64,000 nt of DNA from Halomonas sp. LBP4 (lineage in GTDB: Bacteria > Pseudomonadota > Gammaproteobacteria > Pseudomonadales > Halomonadaceae), in NCBI RefSeq assembly GCF_003202205.1, contig NZ_PDOG01000001.1, positions 634,358 to 698,357 of the forward strand. The letters run 5' to 3'. Both the position numbers and the translations under genes were made by a program. Position 1 is the first letter of the stretch. Each line of letters begins with the position of its first letter. Below, piece by piece: positions 53,314 through 61,559 of the stretch. The notes beneath the pieces were generated by a model. That model did not search any database. It was not told the DNA's origin and was given only the letters and a program-made list of their open reading frames with translations.

Positions 53314-53466
53314 TTACAGCAGCATGATCCAGATGATGATACCGGTGGCCACCAGGCCGGCGATCTCCGGCCAGAAGCCGAAGCGAAACTGGTTGACCTC
53401 TTCCGGTGAGTCGCTGATGGTCAGCTCGTCGTCCTGGCGAGTCAGCTCGTCATTGCGCATCTTCAT
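53314..53466 (-). CDS. 50-residue single-span protein beside the TRAP permease gene
   Basis: A frame of 50 codons starts MKMRNDELTRQDDELTISDS, has an acidic-polar first half, and ends in one hydrophobic span (FWPEIAGLVATGIIIWIMLL) reaching the C-terminus. AGGAGG lies 11 bp before the ATG. It begins 15 bp after the end of dctM, so it belongs to the TRAP transcript. It could be a small accessory subunit. I do not recognise a family. The 190 bp between it and the udh remnant hold no convincing gene. Confidence 0.65.
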   Translation of the reverse strand: MKMRNDELTRQDDELTISDSPEEVNQFRFGFWPEIAGLVATGIIIWIMLL

Positions 53467-53481
53467 GGTCGATAATACCTC

Positions 53482-54798
53482 CTAGCCGAACATCAGGTTG
53501 GGCAGCCACAGCGCTAGCTGCGGGAAGAATAGCACCAGCGCCATGCCGATCACCTGTAGGCCGATGAAAGGTAGCACCGCGCGGAAGATGTGCTGCAGCT
53601 CGACTCCCTCAGGCGCCACGCTCTTGAGGAAGAAGCAGGCCGGGCCGAACGGCGGCGAGAGGTAGTAGATCTGGATGTTCATGGCGAACAGCACGCCAAA
53701 CCACACCGGGTCATAGCCCAAGCCCACCACCACCGGGGCGAAGATCGGCACGGTGATGAAGATAATCGCGATCCACTCGAGGAAGGTCCCCAGTACCATG
53801 ACGATCAACATCATGATAGCAATAACGGCCAGCGGCGGCATGTCGAGCCCTTCCAAGAAGCCCGTCAGAAAACTGACACCGCCAATGAGGTTATAGATAC
53901 CCACCAGGCTGACCGCCCCAAGCACTAGCCAGATGATTGAACCCACGGTCAGCGCCGTCTGGCGCATGGCGTCGCGTATCATGCGGTAGGAGAATTGCTT
54001 GAGGATCGCGGCGATAATCATCGCGCCCACTGCTCCCATGGCGGCGGCCTCGGTTACCGTGGTGATGCCGGTGTAGATGGCCCCCAACACACAGCCGATC
54101 AGGATGAACGGCAGGATCGCGCCCTTGAGATACTTGAGGCGCTTGTACAGCGGAAGCGCGGTCTCGGGAATGTCATTGATCGGCGCCAGCGCCGGATTGA
54201 GACGGCAGCGAATCAAGATATAGGTGATGTAGATGGCGGCCAGAATCATGCCCGGCACGACACCAGCGGCAAACAGCTTCGTTATCGAAACTTGAGCAGC
54301 AAGACCGTATACGATCATCACCACCGAGGGCGGAATCAGAGTAGCCAGCGCGCCGGCGGCGCAGATGATGCCGATCGACAGGTTGCGATCGTAGCCCAGA
54401 CGCAGCATCTGCGGCAGGGCGATCAGGCCCAGCATGACGATCTCGCCGCCCATGATGCCACTCATCGCGGCGAGGATTACCGCCACCACACAGGTCTGCA
54501 CGGCTACCGAGCCACGCGCCCGGCCGCCAAGAATCGACATGCTGTCAAACAGCGAGTGGGCGATACCCGAGCGTTCCAGCACGTTGGCCATGAACACGAA
54601 GAACGGCACCGCGACCAGCTCGTACTTCTCAAGCACATGGTAGACATTGGACGAGACCAGGAAAAGGCCATCCGGGCCGTAGAATAGCAGTGCAGTGACC
54701 ACCGACACCGCTAGCGTGGTGACCCCCAGCGGAATGCCGAAGGCCATCAGCGCCAGCAGCGCCAGGACGATCAACAAGGTGACGACTTCGATACCCAT
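53482..54798 (-). CDS. TRAP transporter large permease (DctM)
   Basis: This 438-residue, multi-span protein is the large membrane subunit of a tripartite ATP-independent transporter, driven by sodium or proton gradients. It has the DctM features: FVFMANVLERSGIAHSLF, AMSGIMGGEIVMLGLIALPQM and LIPPSVVMIVYG. With DctQ and DctP it would import a sugar acid, judging by the neighbouring enzymes. Its ATG overlaps the dctQ stop (TAATG). Confidence 0.93.
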   Translation of the reverse strand: MGIEVVTLLIVLALLALMAFGIPLGVTTLAVSVVTALLFYGPDGLFLVSSNVYHVLEKYELVAVPFFVFMANVLERSGIAHSLFDSMSILGGRARGSVAVQTCVVAVILAAMSGIMGGEIVMLGLIALPQMLRLGYDRNLSIGIICAAGALATLIPPSVVMIVYGLAAQVSITKLFAAGVVPGMILAAIYITYILIRCRLNPALAPINDIPETALPLYKRLKYLKGAILPFILIGCVLGAIYTGITTVTEAAAMGAVGAMIIAAILKQFSYRMIRDAMRQTALTVGSIIWLVLGAVSLVGIYNLIGGVSFLTGFLEGLDMPPLAVIAIMMLIVMVLGTFLEWIAIIFITVPIFAPVVVGLGYDPVWFGVLFAMNIQIYYLSPPFGPACFFLKSVAPEGVELQHIFRAVLPFIGLQVIGMALVLFFPQLALWLPNLMFG

Positions 54799-55310
54799 TA
54801 TTCGGTCTCTCCCTTGGCCTGGTCCTCGAACCAGTGAACCACGTTGGCGAGCAGCTGCAGGAGGTACAGGAATGCCCCCACCACCAGGATCGGCTTGAGA
54901 TAAGCTGGCAACAGCGGGTTGAAAGAGCTACCGCTACGCTCGCCACCATGCAGCGCCATCATCGCCGGCTCCCAGGTGGCCCAGATCAGCGCGGCCAAGG
55001 CGAAGATCGCCACCCCCAGCGAGACCAGTTCCATCTTCTTCCACACATGAGCGGGCACGACCAGTTCCATCATGGTGATGGCGATATGCCGCTTGCGCTG
55101 GGTCACATAACCGCTGGTCAGCACCCAGCCGGTGGCGCACAGCGCCATGACCGTCTCGAAGGTCCATTGAGTCGGCGCATCGAAGGCGTAGCGCATGACC
55201 ACCTCGAAGGCAGACAACACGATGCAGGCAAAGAACAGCACGGCGCAGGCATAGCCGATGAAGGCACTGATACGGTCCATGCCTGCCGCCAGTCGGCTGA
55301 GTAGTCGCAT
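54798..55310 (-). CDS. TRAP transporter small permease (DctQ)
   Basis: This 170-residue protein has four hydrophobic segments, the first near residues 12-35 (ISAFIGYACAVLFFACIVLSAFE). The TQWTFETVMALCATGWVLTSGYV region is typical of DctQ. It forms the membrane unit with DctM. A hairpin with a T run lies between it and dctP, so it is probably made at lower level than the binding protein. Confidence 0.9.
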   Translation of the reverse strand: MRLLSRLAAGMDRISAFIGYACAVLFFACIVLSAFEVVMRYAFDAPTQWTFETVMALCATGWVLTSGYVTQRKRHIAITMMELVVPAHVWKKMELVSLGVAIFALAALIWATWEPAMMALHGGERSGSSFNPLLPAYLKPILVVGAFLYLLQLLANVVHWFEDQAKGETE

Positions 55311-55332
55311 AGCAGACTCCAGTGAGAAAAAA

Positions 55333-55362
55333 GGACCACGACAATGCCCTCTGCCGTGGTCC
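55333..55362 (-). terminator. Partial terminator between dctP and dctQ
   Basis: CGGACCACG-type arms: GGACCACG (55333-55340) pairs with CGTGGTCC (55355-55362), and on the minus strand six T residues follow at 55332-55327. It sits 14 bp past the dctP stop and probably lets only part of the transcripts continue into dctQM. Confidence 0.7.
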
Positions 55363-55375
55363 GGAAGGTGACGAA

Positions 55376-56458
55376 TCAGTTCTGCTGATCCTGTTCAGTC
55401 GTGGCAGTGTCCGTCCCGGCACCATCTTCGAGCAGGCCAGCTTCACGCATATACTCAAGGTGAGCCTGCAGGGCCTGCTGAGCCAATTCGCTCCTCTCGC
55501 CAAACTCTTCCCAGGCACCTTTGGCGATCTCGCGGAACTGGTCACGCTCTTCCTGCGGCCAGTCGATGACCGTCATGTCATCCTCTTGCTTGTCACGGGC
55601 CACCAGTTTCTCATCTTGCTCCTGCACCGCACTTGCCAGGTCGCTGAAAGCGTCGTAGAACCACTGGTTCAGGGCCTGCTGGTCCTCCTCGCTCAGCGAC
55701 TCCCAAGTTTGCTGGTTGAGCGTAAACTGCTGCGACGACATGCTGTGGATCCCAGGATAGATTGGGTACTTGGCGATGTCATGCAGGCCCGAGGCGTCGT
55801 TGTTGACGTAGGCCGAGGCATCGGCGGCATCGACCACACCCTGCTGCAGCGAGGTGTAGACCTCGGAGAAGGGAATATTGACCGGCGTCGCCCCAGCCCG
55901 CTCGAAGACGGCTGCCGCCAGGCCTTCCGGCGAACGGATCTTCACTCCCTGGAGGTCCTCGACGCTACGAATGGGTACCGCTGCAACCAAAGCCTCTCGC
56001 TTGTAGGGACCGCAGCCGACTACCTGGACTTTGCCATCTACTTGGGCATCGATAGCATTCTGTAGTGCCTCTTCCCCACCACCGTTCTGACAGAAATCGA
56101 GGAACTGTGAGGGTTTATCGTAGCCGGCAATCAGGTCACCCATTAGAGCAAAAGCCGGGTCCTTACCGGTAAAATAGGCTGGAGCGGTCATATCACCATC
56201 CAGCAGACCCATGGCTACGGCTTCGATGGTCTCCTTGTATGGAACCACGCTTCCGATGGGCATCAGGTTGATGGTGACATCGCCGCCGGTCATCTCCTCG
56301 AGCTTAGGTGCCCAATTTTCCTGGAGATACTGATAGGCGAAATCGCCGGAGTTGAAGGAGGTTTGGACCTTCAGATCCTCTGCGGCCTGAACGGTACCAG
56401 CGACAGCCAGAGTAGCCGTCGCCAGGGTGATGGAATGAGCTAAGGTGCGAATTTTCAT
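55376..56458 (-). CDS. TRAP transporter substrate-binding protein (DctP)
   Basis: This 360-residue periplasmic binding protein has a signal peptide ending near GTVQA (residue about 25). It shows the DctP pattern, including LQGVKIRSPEGLAAAVFERAGATPVNIPFSEVYTSLQQGVVDAAD, written here as residues about 165-210, in which the arginine of KIRSP usually contacts the ligand carboxylate. The C-terminus is a Gln/Thr-rich tail. The likely ligand is an aldarate or uronate, inferred from context. The start at 56458 gives the signal peptide; upstream codons do not. Confidence 0.92.
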   Translation of the reverse strand: MKIRTLAHSITLATATLAVAGTVQAAEDLKVQTSFNSGDFAYQYLQENWAPKLEEMTGGDVTINLMPIGSVVPYKETIEAVAMGLLDGDMTAPAYFTGKDPAFALMGDLIAGYDKPSQFLDFCQNGGGEEALQNAIDAQVDGKVQVVGCGPYKREALVAAVPIRSVEDLQGVKIRSPEGLAAAVFERAGATPVNIPFSEVYTSLQQGVVDAADASAYVNNDASGLHDIAKYPIYPGIHSMSSQQFTLNQQTWESLSEEDQQALNQWFYDAFSDLASAVQEQDEKLVARDKQEDDMTVIDWPQEERDQFREIAKGAWEEFGERSELAQQALQAHLEYMREAGLLEDGAGTDTATTEQDQQN

Positions 56459-56512
56459 GTCGGTATCCTTGTAGCTATTGTCGGTTAAACAACGAAATGC
56501 CTCCACGAGGCG

Positions 56513-57781
56513 TCAGAAGCGAGGTACCTTCCCTGTCCAAGTAGAGTCGTACTTCTGCATTTCCTTCACATCGTGACGCGAACGAATGCCACACTCCTGA
56601 TAGTTATGTGCCAGTTGCTTAAGAGCGTCGCGATCCAGCTCGACGCCCAGCCCAGGCACATCGGGGACGCGCACGCTGCCATCCTCGAAGGCGATCTTTC
56701 CGCCCACGATGACCTCTTCCTCCTGCCAGGGATAATGGGTATCGCAGGCATAGGAGAGATTGCCGATCGCCGCGGCGGCATGGGTCATGGCCATCAGGCT
56801 GATGCCGAGGTGGGAGTTGGAGTGCATGGACAGTCCCAGCCCCCAGGTCTCACAGATTCGGGCCAGATCCCGGGTCGCCTGCAACCCGCCCCAATAGTGG
56901 TGATCGGAGAGGATCACATCCACGGACTGCTTGGTAATCGCCTCGGGGAAGTCGAAGAAGCCGATCACGCACATGTTGGTGGCCAATGGCATGGTGGCCG
57001 ACCGATGGACCTCGGCCATGCCGTCCTTGCCGGGGGCGGGATCCTCGAGGTACTGCAGCAAGCCTTCTATCTGCGGCATCAGGCGCTTGGTGGTCTCGGG
57101 CGTCCAGCCTCCATTGGGATCAATGCGCAGCGGGTGCTCGGGGAAGGCCTCGCGCAGGGCGCGGATCGCCGCCAGTTCCCGCTCGGGCTCGAACACGCCG
57201 CCCTTGAGCTTGATCGACTGGAAGCCGTACCGATCGATCATCTGTCTGGCCGAGCGCACGACGTCTTCGGGGGTCAGTACCTCTCCCCAGGCATCGACCC
57301 AGCCGTCCTGGCTAAACTGGTGCCGCCCGTACTTGTAGAACAGGTAGGCGCTGTAGGGGACGGCATCGCGCACCTTGCCACCCAACAGGTCACAGACGCT
57401 ACGCCCGGTGATCTTGCCCATCAGATCCAGGAAAGCGACTTCGAAGGCGGCGAAGATGCGTGGCAGCGTGGTTGCCTGATTGGTTCCTGGCGCCAGTTCG
57501 ATGCCGCCCTGTTGTGGCTCACTATCGGCGCACTGTTCGATGATGGCCTTCAGCTCATTGAGGTGGAAGACATCGACGCCTTCCAGTCGGAATGCCACCT
57601 TCTGCAGCTGCGATAGGGTCTGCTCGTCGCCATAGGACTCGGAGAGGCCGTAGCGTCCGTCCTCGGTGACCACCTCGATGATCGAACGAAGCGCCCAGGG
57701 TTCGTGAATACCGCTCACGTTGAGCAGAGGTGGATCGCGGAAGGCGATCGGGGTGACGACGACGGATACGATACGGGACAT
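56513..57781 (-). CDS. Glucarate dehydratase-related enolase-superfamily enzyme
   Basis: This 422-residue enzyme has the glucarate dehydratase layout: catalytic lysines in FQSIKLKGGVFEPERE, metal ligands in LRIDPNGGW and LEDPAPG, and the histidine in SMHSNSHLGISLM. It is distinct from the GudD at 51.5 kb. It may act on another aldarate (galactarate, or another epimer) or be a GudX-like protein; catalytic residues look intact, so I do not regard it as dead. GGAGTAAGG precedes the ATG. It sits between kdgD and dctP. Confidence 0.85.
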   Translation of the reverse strand: MSRIVSVVVTPIAFRDPPLLNVSGIHEPWALRSIIEVVTEDGRYGLSESYGDEQTLSQLQKVAFRLEGVDVFHLNELKAIIEQCADSEPQQGGIELAPGTNQATTLPRIFAAFEVAFLDLMGKITGRSVCDLLGGKVRDAVPYSAYLFYKYGRHQFSQDGWVDAWGEVLTPEDVVRSARQMIDRYGFQSIKLKGGVFEPERELAAIRALREAFPEHPLRIDPNGGWTPETTKRLMPQIEGLLQYLEDPAPGKDGMAEVHRSATMPLATNMCVIGFFDFPEAITKQSVDVILSDHHYWGGLQATRDLARICETWGLGLSMHSNSHLGISLMAMTHAAAAIGNLSYACDTHYPWQEEEVIVGGKIAFEDGSVRVPDVPGLGVELDRDALKQLAHNYQECGIRSRHDVKEMQKYDSTWTGKVPRF

Positions 57782-57821
57782 AACCTTACTCCAGGTTCGA
57801 CGAGAAATGGCAAACGCTGCG

Positions 57822-58739
57822 TTACAGGCCGTCAGCGAACTTGATCAGTGACGCGAGCTGCTGGCGCTCCTCGGAAGTCGGCATGGTCAGGGGCACGCGC
57901 ACACTGCCCGCCGGACGGCCGATAAGCTCGGCACCGGCCTTGATCAGGCTGACGGCATAGCCCTTCTTGCGATCCCTGAGGTCCACGAAGGGAATGAAGA
58001 AGTCGTTGGTGATCTGCTTGACGGCTTCACTATTGCCCTTGCGCAGTTCCTTGTAGAAGGTCACGGCCATGTCGGGCACGAAGTTGAACACCGCCGAGGA
58101 GTAGGTGTTGACGCCGATGGACAGATAGGCCTCGGCGAAGATCTCGGCGGTGGGCACGCCACCCACGTAGACCAGGCGATCGCCCACGGTCTTGACGATC
58201 TTGTTCAGCGCCTGGATGTCGCCCTTGCCGTCCTTGAGGCCGACCAGATTGGGGCAGGCCTCGGCCAGCGCCTGAACGGACTCGGCCTCGAGGATGCCGT
58301 TGCCGCGGTTGTAGTAGATGACGTTGAGCCGGGTCGCGTCGCAGATCTGCCGGGCGTAGTCGACCAGGCCGTCCTGCGGGCACTCGGTCAGGTAGGGCGG
58401 CATCAGCAGGATACCGTCGGCGCCGGCCTCCTCGGCCGCCTCGGCGAAGGCCTTGCCGCTCTCGACGCTCAACCCGGCGCTGGCGATCACCGGCAGCTTG
58501 CCGTCCACCGTCTCCACGGCGACGCGCACGATCTCGCGGAACTCGTCGAGCGACAGGCTGAAGAACTCGCCAGTGCCGCCGGCCACGAAGACCGCGGAGA
58601 TGTCGTGGCTGATGAACCACTCCAGCCGCCGGCGATAGCTCTCGGCGTCGAAACGGCCCTCCTGGTCGAAGTCGGTGATGGGAAACGACAGCAGGCCGTC
58701 ACCGATGGCTTGCACCACTGCTTGTCTGGAAAACTTCAC
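57822..58739 (-). CDS. kdgD: 5-dehydro-4-deoxyglucarate dehydratase KdgD
   Basis: This 305-residue member of the DapA/NAL aldolase family dehydrates and decarboxylates 5-dehydro-4-deoxyglucarate to 2-oxoglutarate semialdehyde. The Schiff-base lysine lies in LVGLKDGKGD, the GTGEF segment (AGGTGEFFSLS) binds the carboxylate and the tyrosine is in VIYYNRGNG. The start is GTG at 58739, with AGAGGAC upstream; the longer open frame to 58823 would cross the divergent control region. It is the first gene of the leftward aldarate cluster. Confidence 0.93.
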   Translation of the reverse strand: MKFSRQAVVQAIGDGLLSFPITDFDQEGRFDAESYRRRLEWFISHDISAVFVAGGTGEFFSLSLDEFREIVRVAVETVDGKLPVIASAGLSVESGKAFAEAAEEAGADGILLMPPYLTECPQDGLVDYARQICDATRLNVIYYNRGNGILEAESVQALAEACPNLVGLKDGKGDIQALNKIVKTVGDRLVYVGGVPTAEIFAEAYLSIGVNTYSSAVFNFVPDMAVTFYKELRKGNSEAVKQITNDFFIPFVDLRDRKKGYAVSLIKAGAELIGRPAGSVRVPLTMPTSEERQQLASLIKFADGL

Positions 58740-58810
58740 GCAACCGTCCTCTTGCTTATCGGGGCCAGGGACTCCCCGACCGCCTCTACGGGTGACTGAC
58801 AACGCCTCGT

Positions 58811-58819
58811 TGTCATACA
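58811..58819. promoter_or_regulatory. Candidate GntR operator before kdgD
   Basis: TGTCATACA has the GTnnnAC core with TGT and ACA flanks, like the site before the gntR gene (whose core is GTCATAC on one strand). It lies 72 bp upstream of kdgD, in the 225-bp gap to the divergent AEC transporter, and could control both. Confidence 0.45.
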
Positions 58820-58964
58820 TCATACAAACTAATCGTCACTTCCAGCCTCGGCAAGCTCGATTGGCCAAATTGCGACTAAAGTTGGAGAGAGGCTCGGACT
58901 GAGACGTCGCCAGCTGTCGGCGGTACCATAGGCGGCCATCGCGACCCCACCACGGAGCCCCTGG

Positions 58965-59912
58965 ATGGACCTCGGCGACCTGCTGCTCGACAGCCTCGAC
59001 ATCACCCTGCCCGTCTTCGTCATGGTCTTCGTGGGCTACCTGCTCAGGCGGTTCGGCATGCTCGGACACGACTTCGTGACCACGGCCTCGCGCCTGGTCT
59101 TCCGCGGCTCCATGCCGGTGATGATCTTCCTCAGCATCATCGCCGCCGACCTCGACACCACCCTGAACCCGCGAATGCTGGGCTTCTTCGCCGCCGCCAC
59201 CCTGGGCGGCTTCCTGCTGAGCTGGTGGTGGGCCCACCACCGGACGGACATCGCCGATCGCGGCGCCTGTATCCAGGGCGCCTTTCGCGGCAACTGCGGG
59301 ATCGTCGGTCTGGCCCTGGCGGCCGGCATGTACGGCGAGGCGGGCCTGTCGACGGGTGGGCTGCTGCTGGGGGTGGTGATCCTGACCTACAACGCCTTCT
59401 CGGTGATCGCCCTGGCGCATTACCGGCCCGGCAGGCACGCCGACTGGCGCAGCATCCTGGGGCATATCCTGCGCAATCCACTGATCCTGGCGGTATTCAC
59501 CGCCCTGCCGGTGGCAGCACTGGACCTGAAGCTGCCGGGCTGGCTGGCGACCTCCGGCGACTACTTCGCCTCCATGACCCTGCCCCTGGCGCTGCTGTGC
59601 GTGGGCGCCACCCTCTCCCTACGGGCCCTCCGTCGCTCGGGCTGGATCACGGTGGAGACCGGCCTGATGAAGATGGTGGTGCTGCCGGCCCTGGCCACCG
59701 GGGCCGCCCGGCTCGCCGGCTTCGAGGGGCGCGAGCTGGGGGTGATGTTCCTGTTCTTCGCCAGCCCCACCGCCGCCGCGGCCTTCGTGATGGCCAAGGC
59801 GATGGGCGGCAACGCCGTGCTCACCGCCAACATCATCGCCCTGACCACCCTGATGGCCAGCGTGACCATCACCCTGGGGGCCTTCAGCCTGAAGGCCGCC
59901 GGGGTGATCTAG
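58965..59912 (+). CDS. AEC-family transporter, second copy
   Basis: This 315-residue carrier is a paralogue of the one at 48.1 kb, sharing TLPVFVMVFVGYLLRRFG, the CIQGAFRGNCGIVGLALA segment, PLALLCVGATL and FLFFASPTAAAAFVMAKA near the end. About ten membrane spans are expected. It diverges from kdgD and shares its control region, so it may import or export an acid linked to that pathway. GGAG precedes the ATG. Its stop overlaps the end of sixA by four bases. Confidence 0.88.
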   Translation: MDLGDLLLDSLDITLPVFVMVFVGYLLRRFGMLGHDFVTTASRLVFRGSMPVMIFLSIIAADLDTTLNPRMLGFFAAATLGGFLLSWWWAHHRTDIADRGACIQGAFRGNCGIVGLALAAGMYGEAGLSTGGLLLGVVILTYNAFSVIALAHYRPGRHADWRSILGHILRNPLILAVFTALPVAALDLKLPGWLATSGDYFASMTLPLALLCVGATLSLRALRRSGWITVETGLMKMVVLPALATGAARLAGFEGRELGVMFLFFASPTAAAAFVMAKAMGGNAVLTANIIALTTLMASVTITLGAFSLKAAGVI

Positions 59913-60385
59913 GCGAGGTCCGCCGGCGCGGTAAAGCGCACCAGCCGTGCACAGCCCGCCGCCCACACCTCGGCCGTGAGCTCCGCCACGGCGGCGGTGG
60001 GGAAGCCCGGGCCGCGATCGTCCCGCCCTTCCACCAGCAGGCCCGCCAGGGCGCCGACCAACGGCATATGGCTCACCAGCATTAGCGGGCCCTGCCCTGC
60101 CTGCTCGAGCAGCCAGTCGACCACCGCCTGGGGCGGATCGTCGGGGGTGAGGATCGACAGCGACTCGACCTCGTGGCCGAGGGCCTCGGCGATGGCATCC
60201 GCGGTCTGCCGCGCCCGCCGGTAGGGGCTGGCCAGCAGGCGCAGGCCGGCCAGGTCGTCACGGCCCGCCAGCCAGGCCCCCACCCGTCGGGTCTCGTCCA
60301 GGCCCCGTTCGGTCAGGGGGCGATAGATGTCGGGGCTGCCCGGGCTCGCCTCGCCGTGGCGCATGATCAGCAGTCGCTCAGCCAT
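59909..60385 (-). CDS. sixA: Phosphohistidine phosphatase SixA
   Basis: This 158-residue histidine phosphatase has the RHG motif as [12 protein letters not shown] (residues about 5-16), the [15 protein letters not shown] segment and the second histidine in [10 protein letters not shown]. SixA removes phosphate from histidines of phosphorelay or PTS-type proteins. It starts inside the last codons of gpsA (8-bp overlap), so the two are coupled. Confidence 0.9.
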   Translation of the reverse strand: MAERLLIMRHGEASPGSPDIYRPLTERGLDETRRVGAWLAGRDDLAGLRLLASPYRRARQTADAIAEALGHEVESLSILTPDDPPQAVVDWLLEQAGQGPLMLVSHMPLVGALAGLLVEGRDDRGPGFPTAAVAELTAEVWAAGCARLVRFTAPADLA

Positions 60386-61445
60386 GGGGGCCTCCGTCGT
60401 CGCGATGGGCCTGGCGCACGTCCTCCCGGGAGAGGATGAACTCCACGTCGCTGCTCTGCTCGCCGAGCATCAGCATCCGTGCCATCTCCTGGGCCGGCAC
60501 GCCCTCGAACAGCACCTGGTAGAGGCCCTCGGCGAGCGGCATGTAGACACCGTCCTCGCGGGCCTTGTCGCGGACCAGGCGCACGGTGTTGACCCCTTCC
60601 GCCACCTGGCCCAGCGCCTCGACGGCCTCGTCCAGGGTGCTGCCCTCGCCCAGGGCCTGGCCCACCCGGTAGTTGCGCGACAGGCTCGAGGAGCAGGTGA
60701 CGATCAGGTCGCCGACCCCGGCGAGCCCGAGGAAGGTCATGGGGTTGGCGCCCTGGTCCACGGCGAAACGGCTCATCTCGGCCAGCGCCCGGGTCATCAG
60801 CATGCTGCGGGTGTTCTCGCCCATGCCCAGCGCCGCCGCCATGCCGGCGGCGATGGCGTAGATGTTCTTGAGCGCCCCGCCCAGCTCGACGCCATAGCGG
60901 TCGTTGCTGGCATAGACCCGGAAGTAGTCGCAGCCCAGGGCGGTCTGCACCCGGGTGCGGGTCTCGGGGTCGTCGCTGGCGATCACCGTGGCGGTGAGCT
61001 GCTTCTGGGCAATCTCCGTGGCCAGGTTGGGCCCCGAGATCACGCCGATATGCGGAAAGCCGGTCTCCTCCTCGAGGATCCGGCTCATCAGCTTGAAGCC
61101 CTCTTCCTGGATCCCCTTGGTGGTACTGACCAGGATCTGGCCGGCATGGAGCCAGGGCCGTGCCTGGCGCACCACATCGCGGAAGGCCTTGGAGGGAATC
61201 GCCACCAGCACCAGGTCGGCCCCCTCGAGTACTTCCGCCATCACCGTGGAGGCGACCACGGCCGGGTTGATGGCGTAGTCGGGGAGGTAGCGGCCGTTGC
61301 GGTGCTCGCGGTTGATCTGTGCCGCCAGGTCGGGGTCGCGCAGCCACTGCCGCACCCTGGCCCCGTTATCGGCGGCGATGCTGGCCAGGGCGGTGCCGAA
61401 ACTGCCGCCGCCGAGCACCGCCACTCGCATGGGTTCGTCTGACAT
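60378..61445 (-). CDS. gpsA: Glycerol-3-phosphate dehydrogenase (NAD(P)+)
   Basis: This 355-residue enzyme makes sn-glycerol 3-phosphate for phospholipid synthesis. The dinucleotide motif is [14 protein letters not shown] (residues about 8-21), and [12 protein letters not shown] and the lysine-bearing [12 protein letters not shown] segment mark the active site. AGGGGCG precedes the ATG. Upstream, three CCTCAA units (61459-61477) make a short hexamer repeat. The gene is followed by sixA. Confidence 0.96.
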   Translation of the reverse strand: MSDEPMRVAVLGGGSFGTALASIAADNGARVRQWLRDPDLAAQINREHRNGRYLPDYAINPAVVASTVMAEVLEGADLVLVAIPSKAFRDVVRQARPWLHAGQILVSTTKGIQEEGFKLMSRILEEETGFPHIGVISGPNLATEIAQKQLTATVIASDDPETRTRVQTALGCDYFRVYASNDRYGVELGGALKNIYAIAAGMAAALGMGENTRSMLMTRALAEMSRFAVDQGANPMTFLGLAGVGDLIVTCSSSLSRNYRVGQALGEGSTLDEAVEALGQVAEGVNTVRLVRDKAREDGVYMPLAEGLYQVLFEGVPAQEMARMLMLGEQSSDVEFILSREDVRQAHRDDGGPHG

Positions 61446-61489
61446 GGTCGCCCCTGGAGGTTGAGGTTGAGGTTGAAGTGTAACGAAAA

Positions 61490-61508
61490 ACGCCCCATCG
61501 AGGGGCGT
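61490..61508 (-). terminator. Terminator of the pntAB transcript
   Basis: ACGCCCC and GGGGCGT pair around a five-base loop, and on the minus strand TTTTCG follows. It lies 51 bp past the pntB stop and 45 bp before gpsA. Confidence 0.7.
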
Positions 61509-61559
61509 GCCGTGGTGAAGCGGGAACCCGGGCCGACGATTCGACCCGGGTGGAACGCC

